Position numbers and translations under genes: made by a program. The notes under the pieces were generated by a model that worked only from the letters and a program-made list of their open reading frames with translations, was not told the origin of the DNA and made no database searches. Shown here piece by piece: positions 26,766 to 36,100 of a DNA stretch of 64,000 bases (positions are counted from its first letter, which is position 1; each line of letters starts with the position of its first letter). This DNA is from Mastigamoeba balamuthi (lineage: Eukaryota > Evosea > Mastigamoebida > Mastigamoebidae). The stretch spans positions 177,801 through 241,800 of the forward strand of contig CACRSC010000041.1 in NCBI GenBank assembly GCA_902651635.1, given 5' to 3'.

Positions 26766-29734
26766 TTACTTTAACTGGCAACTCTCCGGGCCAGGACACT
26801 GCGGAAGTGCAGACACCGGCTTACGGTTGAGGTAGTCCCCGGCGCACTGCTTGGTGTGACAGGCATTGCAGAAGTGGCCCAGGCTTGCTGTATCCAGTGA
26901 TGTAAAAGGACGAACAAAGGAGGGGTCACTCACGTCCGCAGTACCACGCAGCAACAGAGCAGCAGTATCTGCACTTGTACTCTCTGAAGGTAACATTAAG
27001 ATAAGATCCATCAGAAAGGCGACGCACATGTACTCCTTCCCGTGGATGGAGCAGTCCGAGGCAACTCCGATCCCCGCGCATACGTCGCACGTGAGCTGGA
27101 CCCTGTAGCCGACGTGTTAGCCATCAGAATAAAAGGCAAATCTGGGTGAGCTCACGGGTCGATGTTGTCGTCAGCGGCTACGCCAGCCTGGCACTGCCGG
27201 ACGCCGGCGAAGTACGGTTTCTGTATTAAGGACATCAGTCGTTGTCGCCTACCACAAAGGCGGTGATGAAGAGATCGAACTCTGCATTTGTGGCAGAGGC
27301 TGTACAGGTATCGATGCATCGCAAACTCGAGCGGCTTCTGGAAGAAAGGCGACTCTGGCGACGTGATCTCCTTCGCTTTCGTGAAGCCCTCGTACTCGAG
27401 CCGTTGCGCTGCCCTCGACTAAGGAGCATTGTGAGACCACTAAAGGAGTGGTACTAGTGCGCACTTCGACCTCGGACTTGAGCTGAAGCATCGGCTTGAG
27501 TATCGAATCCAGGGCAGTGTGCTCGATCTGCTTGTTGCACAGAGGGCACGTCATGAACCCGAACGAGATGAATGGGCTCTGCCAGCCCCGCTCCAGGCGC
27601 TGTCTCAGGCAGTGGTAGTGCAGCACATGCCCGCACGTCAGCTGGATGCATGGAGCAGCTCTGAGGACGCAGGTGAGAACAAAAAGGGACCGGGTATGGA
27701 AATTGCTGACCCCAGCTCCTCGACCCAGCAGATGTTGCAGTAGTCCGACGCGCTGCAAAGGTCGCGGCAGCAGTCGCTGTGGATGCAGGGCATACAGCGA
27801 TCCTCTCCGGCGAGCCCGAAGCAAAGGTGTCCGCACGGGTGCCGTTCTGTTTGTTGGCTATATGTGAGCTACGCTATACACGGAGATTGAAGCCCGGACT
27901 CTGGCAAGCGGCTCGGTTCTTCTCAGCACACTCCTCGTCGTCGCACACGTTGCAATCGGCATCTGATGCCGTGACAGTCTTCCCACAGAAGCGGCAATGT
28001 CTCGAGTTGAGGTACTCCTTGTACTGTGGTTGACTTAGCAGTGAGTACATGGGCGGATACGAACCTGCTCGCATGTATACGAGCTGTGGTAGGGCACGGC
28101 AAAGCACAGGGAGCAGAACTCCGTTCCGCACCCAGCGCAGCGCATGCGGTATCGAGACCGGTGCTCCTCAGACGGGTCCCCTTGCTTTTGTTCAGCTTCT
28201 GCAGGTGCCTCTTGGGCCGCCTCGATTCTCTCGAGAACGTAGCTGCAGCCCTTGTTAGGACACCTGAACAGGGAGCCAGTGCTCCCCTGGATGACCCTCT
28301 GCATCTGCCGTGCGAGGTAATCCTCAAACGCGTCGGGAGGCATGACGGCCTGGCGGTGTTTAAGCGGCATGTGAACGTGGAAGAAGGAACCTTGATGACC
28401 CACTGGGGGAGAGAAGCTCCGCAGTTCATGGGGCACGGTATGTCCTCAGGGAAATCCGCGGACCGCAGGCATACATGGTGCCTCAGACAATCGAAGCAGA
28501 AGTTGTGCCCGCATTCCTGTTGCAGTTAGAGATGCGGTGTACACTGACGGGTGTCGAACCAGAGAGAGCATCGCTTCCGGCTTGGACTTGCGGGAGCAAA
28601 CGGAGCACACAGAGAGCTTCTCGAGGAACTCCAAGAACAGCTTCTCCTGCACCTGGTCCATCACGGGCGCCGCGGGTGCCCGCTCTCTCGGGGCTTGCGC
28701 CTCGTCCGCGTCGTCCTTGTTGATGATGACAAAGTCCTCGATGGGGTCGCGCTCCTTGTCGGTGAGGTACAGCACGACGTGTACGCACCCGGGCTGCCCC
28801 GCCGCCCTCTGTTGCAGCGGCACCCACAGATCGTGCGTCTGCAGGCACTTAGTCAGCGCGGACCCCGCCGAACTGGCGGCGCACTGTGTTCTTCATGAGC
28901 TTGGCGATGTCGATTGCCGCGACCCCGACGCACACGTCGTTCATGATGAGGCGCTTGTGCCACACGCTGACCCTCAGCGTGCCCGTGCCCTCCTGCGCCT
29001 TGATCGCGCTGGCCCCATGGTTAGAGCGTAGTCGGCCGACCCCGAGCGGGGTGGGGTGCAGCTGTCGCACAAGTCGTTGGAGTGGTTCCACATGGGCGGC
29101 TGCTGCTTGCACACGGCCGAGACGGAGACCTCATCCCCGACGGCCATGGCCACCATCGTCGCTGCTGGCAGCCCGGCGCCCTGCACAGCTCGCGCCCTCA
29201 GGTACCACTTGGCGCCCCCAGCAGGCGGCCACTGCGCAGCAGCCGCCGACCCCGCAGCTGGGAGCGGGGAGGCGGGGTCCGGGCCCAGCGGCGGCCACAG
29301 GAAGCCGCGTACCGCCAAGCTCTCCCTCATGTCCTCTGCGCTCAGCACGCGCTCGAGGAACGCGCTCAGGCCGCGAGAGCGGTCGCGGGCGGAGCGGAAC
29401 AGCGGCCACGCGATCGTGTCCCTCGACAGCGCGGGCACGCGGTCCCCGTACTCGGCCTTGAGCTGCTCTTGGGGGTCAGCGGGGGAGGGTCGCGCGTGTG
29501 GGCGTGGGCCCTCGCACGGTCTTGTGGAGGGCCTGGAACTCGCGCAGAGAGCGCTCCACGAGCCACCTGGTCACGTCGTCGACGTGCAGCCAGTACGACT
29601 ACAAACGGTAACGGTGCGGAATCGGTCAGTTCACACGGGATTCCGCCCCCGACTTGGGTTCGCCGGACCTCGTCAGGGCCGTGGGGCTCCACGGTGACCT
29701 TGGGCACGCCATTGAACCGAATGGGCTCCTCCAT
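26766..29734 (-). CDS. PX - C2 - RING/IBR - MYCBP2-like RCR ubiquitin ligase
   Basis: Fifteen exons, 771 residues; minus-strand exons from the start: 29654-29734, 29518-29598, 29071-29465, 28864-29008, 28560-28838, 28391-28516, 28065-28349, 27882-28023, 27711-27846, 27465-27660, 27281-27418, 27156-27220, 27028-27102, 26934-26983, 26766-26887. Domains: PX (WLHVDDVTRWLVERSLREF; RSARDRSRGLSAFLERVLS); C2 (YLRARAVQGAGLPAA; GTLRVSVWHKRLIMNDV; LWVPLQ); RING1 (SVCSVC ... CGHNFCFDCLRHHV ... CPMNCG); IBR (FRCPNKGCSY ... MRCAGCGTEFCSLC); then HCRFCGK, CGHLCFG and a second RING-like unit (CIQLTCGHVLHYHCLRQRLE, CPLCNKQI) followed by RLEYEGF, HRYLYSLCHKCRKPYF, YKCRYCCSVA and HFCNACH. The last part matches the RING-Cys-relay region of MYCBP2. 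It should attach ubiquitin through catalytic cysteines at phosphoinositide membranes (PX, C2). Confidence 0.88.
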
Positions 29735-29848
29735 CCACACCACAGAGAGATTAACTCGAAACAGCAGAATCCACCGACGCCACAGATCCCCGTATCTCCG
29801 CCGAGATCTTCCCCCGGCCAGCCCCCCCAGTGAGCGCGCGCGGGAAGA

Positions 29849-31300
29849 ATGGTACGCGTGGCTGTCTGCGGGTGCCTGCACGGCGAGCTGGACTCGTTCT
29901 ACGACTGCGTCCGGCGCAGCGAGTCGGCGAGCGGGCGCCGCGTGGACCTCGCGATCATCTGCGGCGACTTCCAGGCCGCGCGCGACGACCGGGACCTGCG
30001 CACCGTCTCGATGCCCCCGCGCTACCGCCGCCTGGGCACGTTCCGCAACTACCTCCCGTCGCCCGACGGCGCCCCGGCAGCCCGCGCGGCGCCGTGCCCC
30101 ACGCTGTTCGTCGGGGGCAACCACGAGGCGTCGGAGCACATGCGCGAGCTGCAGCACGGCGGCTGGGCGGCGCCCAACATATGGTACATGGGCGCCGCGG
30201 GCGTCGTGACGTTCGCGGGGCTGCGCATCGCGGGCGTCTCGGGGATATTCAAGCCGTACGACTACGCCCGCGGGTACGACGAGCAGGGCCCCGGGCTCAC
30301 GGACGAGTCGGCGAGGAGCGCGTACCACACGCGCGAGTTCGAGACGTTCAGGCTCGCGCAGCTGCGGGGGTCCGGCCGCCTCCTCGACGTGCTCGTCTCG
30401 CACGAGTGGCCGCGCGGCATCGTCGAGCACGGCGACGCCGAGCGGCTGTTCCGGGCCAAGTCCGACTTCCGCGCGGAGCGCCGGACGCTGGGCAGCCCCG
30501 CGCTGAGCGTCCTGCTCGAGGCGCTGCAGCCCGCGCACTGGTTCGCGGCGCACCTGCACGTCAAGTTCCCCGCGGTCGTCAGGCACGCGGGCACGGGCCG
30601 CCTGACCAAGTTCCTGGCGCTCGACAAGGTCCTCCCCGGCAGGGACTTCATGCAGGTCCTCGACATCGAGCCCGCCTCGGCCGAGCCGCTGCAGACTGCC
30701 GCCATCGCGTACGACCCCGAGTGGCTGTGCATCGCCCACGCCGCCCACGCGCTGTACCCCGCGGTGAGGTCGTACCCTCGGCTGCTGCCTCGGCCCGAGA
30801 TGGGGGCGGCCGCGCTGCCGCCGGCGTCCATGGCGCCGTCGGCCGAGCGGGTCAAGGCCGTCGAGCTGGCTGCCCTGGCCAGCGACGGCAGCAGCGCCCT
30901 GGTCGCCCCGCCGGCATCGGAGGAGGAGCTTCGTGCTGGGTGGGCGCGCAGGGACATGTTCCTGCGCCTGCTCGAGCGCCTCGTCGGCGAGCCCCTGCCC
31001 AGCCAGCAGGCGTACTCTGCCGTGCCTGTCCCTGCGCCCGCTGCGCAGGCCAAGACCCCCAATCCGGAGGAGATCGACTTGTGCGACGGAGCCCCCGACG
31101 CGAACCCGGAGGAGATCGATCTCGACGAAACGGAGCAAGCGCCTGCCAGCGGGCCGAACCCCGAAGAGATCGACCTGTGCGGTGGAGCCACCGAAGACGC
31201 CGTGCAGTCTCCAGTTCAAGGAGAGCAGCACGCGACTGGCGGGGCGGGGCTGGAGGGTGACGACAGCGGCCTGGAGAACAAGCGCCAACGTATTCAATAG
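29849..31300 (+). CDS. DBR1: RNA lariat debranching enzyme
   Basis: Metallophosphoesterase that opens the 2'-5' bond of excised intron lariats in the nucleus; 483 residues, no intron. Motifs at expected places: VRVAVCGCLHGELD (2-15), IICGDFQA, FVGGNHEASEHM, then NIWYMGAAGVVTFAGLRIAG and SGIFKPYDY, and HLHVKFPAVV after WFAA. The cysteine in GCLHG, typical of DBR1, is present. The C-terminal 150 residues are variable and contain three NPEEIDL repeats (starting at about residues 405, 419 and 437), an acidic repeat not seen elsewhere in the window. The gene is head-to-head with the ligase gene (114 bases between ATGs). Its substrates would include the very short introns described in the findings. 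Confidence 0.95.
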   Translation: MVRVAVCGCLHGELDSFYDCVRRSESASGRRVDLAIICGDFQAARDDRDLRTVSMPPRYRRLGTFRNYLPSPDGAPAARAAPCPTLFVGGNHEASEHMRELQHGGWAAPNIWYMGAAGVVTFAGLRIAGVSGIFKPYDYARGYDEQGPGLTDESARSAYHTREFETFRLAQLRGSGRLLDVLVSHEWPRGIVEHGDAERLFRAKSDFRAERRTLGSPALSVLLEALQPAHWFAAHLHVKFPAVVRHAGTGRLTKFLALDKVLPGRDFMQVLDIEPASAEPLQTAAIAYDPEWLCIAHAAHALYPAVRSYPRLLPRPEMGAAALPPASMAPSAERVKAVELAALASDGSSALVAPPASEEELRAGWARRDMFLRLLERLVGEPLPSQQAYSAVPVPAPAAQAKTPNPEEIDLCDGAPDANPEEIDLDETEQAPASGPNPEEIDLCGGATEDAVQSPVQGEQHATGGAGLEGDDSGLENKRQRIQ

Positions 31301-31410
31301 ATTGGATCTTGCGTGATCACGCCAGAGATATTCCCGGCGTGCTTTCCCGTCCGAGATATCTGTTGATTTTTATTATTTGACACCAGTAGTGTTGCACTAG
31401 AGTTTGCCCA

Positions 31411-32131
31411 ATGTCCGCCAGGAACCGTGCCGCGCTGCGCCTCCTCTCCGACCTGCAGTCCATCACCCGCGAGCCCCCGGAGGTATCGCCTCGTGCCCCC
31501 CACCTCGCCCCTTGTGACCCCCCTGTGCTCATTTGCCCTTTTTCCAATTGTGCCCCACAGGGAGCGTCCGCCAGGCCTGTGAGCGAGTCCGACGTCTTCA
31601 CGTGGGTGGCTACTGTGTTCGGCCCCGTCGAGACCCCGTGGGAGGGTGCGCGCCCGCCCAATTCCCGCCGCGCGTGGCAATTGACTGGGTCGGGGCGTAT
31701 TTTGCAGGCGGCATTTTCTCTCTGCGGCTCATGTTCCCCGACGACTACCCCGAGAAGCCCCCGCGCGTGCGCTTCACGAGCGAGATGTTCCACCCCAACG
31801 GTACGCGCCGGGCCCGCCCCCCTGCGCTGTCAGCTGACGCGGGAGGGGCTTTGCTTTTTTGTGCAGTGTTCGCCGATGGGCACCTCTGCCTCGACGTTAT
31901 ACAGGACAAGTGGTCGCCCGTCTTCTCGGTGTCGACGATCCTCACTAGCATCCAGTCCCTGCTGACCGACCCCAACCCCAACTCCCCCGGTACAATTGAT
32001 CGCTGCCCCGCCCTATCTGACCCTGTGGCTCGTCCGCAGCCAACCCCGAGGCCGCCAGGCTGCTCAAGGACGACGTCAAGGCGTACAACAGGCGCGTCCG
32101 CAAGTGCGCCGAGAAGACGCTCGAGTCCTGA
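31411..32131 (+). CDS. Ubiquitin-conjugating enzyme E2, RAD6/UBE2A type
   Basis: Five exons (31411-31482, 31561-31645, 31708-31800, 31867-31989, 32040-32131), 154 residues, normal length. It starts [20 protein letters not shown]; the UBC fold shows [20 protein letters not shown], the active-site Cys91 in [16 protein letters not shown], and [20 protein letters not shown]. The Pro-Asn-Pro-Asn-Ser-Pro-Ala-Asn stretch and short tail fit RAD6/UBE2A, which modifies PCNA and histone H2B. UBE2A and UBE2B cannot be told apart. The four introns (78, 62, 66 and 50 nt) all keep phase. It is tail-to-tail with the BMT2-like gene. Confidence 0.92.
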
Positions 32132-32263
32132 GGAAGTTCCCGAATGACGCCCTCCGCTTTTGTTTTTTCTTCTCTCTACTCTCCCGACACACGCGCAACG
32201 CCCTCCCACCTCCCCCCGGCACGCGGCTTTGCATAAAGCAAGGAGATAGTTTACGACGGGGAA

Positions 32264-33106
32264 TCAGAGCACGATGCTGAAGTTGTTGCGCTTGGTTCCG
32301 GTGCGTATCAGGCGCTTGGGGAACTCCCCCGCGGCGTCGGTCCCCCCGGGGACGCGGCGCAGCACGTAGAAGGCCAGCTTCGGCGAGGACGACGTCTGGA
32401 CGACAGAGAGCCCCAGCTTGGCGCACATCTCCTCAAACAGCCCGTGCGTCATGTAGCGCGAGTTGTCGAAGCACGCCCTGGGCAGCACGACAATCACGAT
32501 GCCGCCGTCCTCCTGCGCGAGGTCGCGCGCGCGCAGGAGCATCTGGCCCCTCTTGGCGGGGTCGCCCTCGAAGTTGATCACGAGGCTCGCGACGACCACG
32601 TCGTAGCGCGGCGGCGGCACGAGGTCGAGCAGGTCGGCCTTGGTCACCGTGCTGTCGGGCGGGTTGATGTCGATGCACGTCGCGCGGATGCCCTGCGAGT
32701 GCTCGTAGTCGTTGTGGTGGCTGCCGACGTCCAGCAGCGTCAGCGGCGCGCGCACTCCGAGCTCGTGCAGCGTCTTGAGCACCCACTTGCTCGACCGGAA
32801 CTTGTGCGTCACCGCAGTGGCCCGCATCGACGCCTGCTGGTACAGCTCGAGCCCGCCGGCCTCCTCCGCTTTGTGCTTCAGCTCGGCGATCTTGAGCGCC
32901 TTCGCGGCGGCGTCCAGCGTGGCGTCGGCCTCGGCCGCCGCGATCTGCTTATTGATGACGTGGTACTCGCGGATCACCTGTCTTCTCTTCTTCTGGCTGC
33001 GCGGCGCCGGTGGTCAGTTCTGGGGCGGCGGCACTTGGGGGTACACTTGCCTCAAGTGGGGTTTGTCGCGCTGCATGATGCCCACGGCCTTCTTTCGGGT
33101 CTTCAT
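32264..33106 (-). CDS. BMT2-like 25S rRNA adenine-N1 methyltransferase
   Basis: SAM-dependent methyltransferase expected to act on large-subunit rRNA in the nucleolus. Two exons, 33047-33106 and 32264-32992, intron 54 nt, 262 residues. Exon 1 gives MKTRKKAVGIMQRDKPHLRQ, basic as in the family. The body shows YQQASMRATAVTHKFRSSKW, SAM motif I LLDVGSHHNDYEHSQ, CIDINPPDS, VVVASLVINFEGDPAKRGQM and VLPRACFDNSRYMTHGLFEE, the signature set of yeast Bmt2. SAMTOR is a related animal family, but the NFEGDPAKRGQML and NSRY motifs favour BMT2. Confidence 0.85.
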
Positions 33107-33196
33107 CGCTGGGGCGCCGCGCAGGTTCGGCTCTGCAGGTGTGGCGAATCTGCAACAGATTTTCGTGCAGATTTTCAGGAATATCTCGACCACAAA

Positions 33197-36100
33197 ATGG
33201 AGATCACCGACAGCGAGATGGTACGATCACTCTCCTCGACCTCCCAACCCTGGCACTAACAGGCCTCCTCTCGCACCTCGCTCCACCACGCAGGCTGCCT
33301 TCGTCCGTGGTGCGCTTGCATGCTCGCTCGTTTTGTCCGGGTCTCTTTTCTCCCTCGCGCACAATTTCCCCGCGAATTACGGACCACCCGGCCTCAGGCC
33401 ACCGCCACCCCATCTCTCACGCTGACCTCACAGCCGAGGAGGTTCTCCTGGGCCCCGGAGAGCACCACCTGCCCCAGTCCGCGCTGGATGCCCTGCTTCG
33501 CGGACGTTCCGTGTCGGTCGCGAGATCGTCCGCGTGCTCTGCCTCTGAGCAGCCCGTGCTGCTGCTGCCCGCGGCCACGACGCTCGCGCCACGCTCGTCA
33601 CTGGCGCTCGCCGGCGTTGAGTTGCGCGCGTCGCAGCCGTGCGGCGCAGATACGGCTGTGACGGTGGGCGCTGGGTCCTGTCTGCGAGCGACGGGGTGCA
33701 CGTTGCGTGCCAGCATGAGGCTGTCGGGCTGGGCGTCGTTCTCCGACTGTGACGTGCAGTCCCCGTGCGCCGTCGATGGGACCGCGGAGTTCTTGGGGTG
33801 CCGCTTCGAGCACTTGGACACGGTTGTCGTTAGCAGCGGGGCCCGCGCGGTGTTTGACGGCTGCCAGCAGTGCGAATGCCAGCCGGGGGTTGTTGTACAC
33901 GAAGGGGCGTCGGTGACATCGTTCAGCTGCCGGCCGGAAGCCTTGTGGCAGTCCCTGGACTGCTCACGCTCTGCGCCACCGTGCGACATCTATCGAGGTT
34001 GAGCTGCCCCCCCCCCCTGCTCGCTTGTACTCACCAGCGCCATCAGCGATTGTGGAGTCCCGCGAAGGAGACACCGTAGTAGTGCCAGAGGGGTGCCACC
34101 TGCTGAGCCACTCTGTCCGCATCGAGCACACGCTGAAGATACAGGGGTCTGGCTCATCGGCCAGCATACTGCGGATTGCAGTCCCTGAGCCCATTGTCGT
34201 GGCTGCTCAGAACGCTGCTGTCATCCTGGAGGGCGTGCAGGTCGAGATGGCGAGCATACTCAGCGAGGTCCCCGTCGTCGTAGTACGTGGCGAGTCGCAG
34301 CTGCGTTCGCGGCACTGCACGTTCAAGGGTACTGTCCGCTTCGAGAGGGGTTCTGGGGGCAACGCGGACTCGTCGACTTTCAGCGCACACGGATCTAATG
34401 GATGCGAGACCAGCGGCGAAGCGTGCTGCCCGACTTTCCGCTCCTGCGTCTTCAGCGAGTGCAGGGGCTTCGGGTTACTATCGTCGCACGAGTCTATGCC
34501 TTCCGTCGAGCATTGCGTGTTTAGAGGGAACCTCGCTGTGAGCATTCCTTTGCTTCGTCATCAGTCAGGCCTTAAATCCCGCCAGGGTGGAGTGAAGGCG
34601 GAGGCGCAAGGAAAGCCGTCGTTGCACAGCTGCGAGGCGACCGGGAACAGCGTGGGCCTCTGCATCGGGGCAGGGGCAGAGCCCACAATCACCGACTGCA
34701 AGATCAGCAGCAACGGGTACGCGGGGGTGCACGCTCTTGCTGGTGCACGAGGCGCCATATCCTCGACGGAGATATGGGCAAACGGCCATGCCGGCGTGCT
34801 GCTGGCGGGTTCCGAGGACGCGATCGCATTCTCCGGGTGCACTGTGCGCAACAACGACGGAGCGGGCGTCGTTGCCCTGGCAAGCTCCGCAGGGACCTTT
34901 GCCAAATGTGAAATCAGGGAGAATGTCGGCCCCAACATCCGGATGGAAGACTGCTCTATCCGGCTCAAGGACTGCCAGATTCACCACAGTGCGGACGGGG
35001 TGACCCTCAAGCACTGCTCCTCTGCGCTCGAGGGGTGCTCGATTCTCGAGCACACCTCCAGTGGCATCGTCGTCACACAAGGCGGGAGCAGCACTGTCCT
35101 CCATTGTACCGTGGCAAATTCCAGGGTTTTATCCACACCTTGATTCGCCGCTCTAACGAACCTTCCAGAAACCCGGTGTCTGTGTGACGGACTCTGGCGT
35201 CATCACTCTGGAAGAGTCGGAGCTGTCTGGCAGCACAGAAGCGATTGTGTCTGTGGTCGGTGTGGGCAGCAGTGCAACACTTCGGGAGTGCAAAATCCAT
35301 GACGGAAAGGATGTCGGCGTGGTGGTCTCGCAGTCAGGATCCGCAAGTTTGGTGTCGTGCCAAGTCACCAAAAACTCCAAGGCGGGGCTGCAGATGACAA
35401 GCTCTCGCGGGGGCATGCTGGAGAAGTGCATTGTCAGCGAAAACCTCGTCGGGGTGTCGCTGTTCGAGTCCTCCGATGTGTCACTCGTCGAGTGCAAGCT
35501 CTTCGGAAACCGAGCACATGGAGTTCTCGCGGAGCGAAACTCGCAGCCGAGCCTCGTCAACTGCCAAGTGTACCAACAGCAGGAGAGTGGTATCGTGGCC
35601 GATGGCTCTCAAGGGCTGTTCAAGAATGTCGAGCTGTGGGGCAATCACGGCTCCGCCGTGACGTTGCGCAACTGCGCCACTCCCAGTTTCGAGCAATGCA
35701 CAGTCAAAGATGGAGAGGTACGCCCTTTCTAGTGCAAGCAAATGAGGGCTAAGCACAAGGCCAGGGCAATGGAATTGTGGTGTCGGAGAGTTCGGCAGGA
35801 ACGTTCACGAAGTGCGAAATACGGTCACACCTTCGGGCGAACGTTCTCGTTCAAGGGACGTCTCGGCCAGTGCTACAGGACTGCAAAGTCCTGTCAGGAA
35901 AGGCGGAGGGGATCGTCGTTTCGGACACCTCCGAGCCCACGTTCACTCGGTGCGAGATCGATGGCAGCACGTTCTCCAACGTCACCATCAAAGATGCAGC
36001 GAGGCCCGTGTTCAACGAGTGCCAGATAGTCAACAGTAAGGTCGCTGGCGTCTCTGTACAGGGGCAGGACAGGGCCCGATTCACCAAGTGCACTATCGAC

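Noticed and set aside
29366-31297. Open frame of 643 codons on the minus strand opposite DBR1
   Set aside because: Antisense shadow of DBR1; only its end overlaps the true first exon of the ligase gene (MEEPIRFNG...).
33201-33300. Confident F-box at the start of the beta-helix gene
   Set aside because: LLDLPTLALTGLLSHLAPPR lies in a frame that competes with a good intron (GTACGA...CTAACAG) in the same DNA, so it was left as a possibility only.
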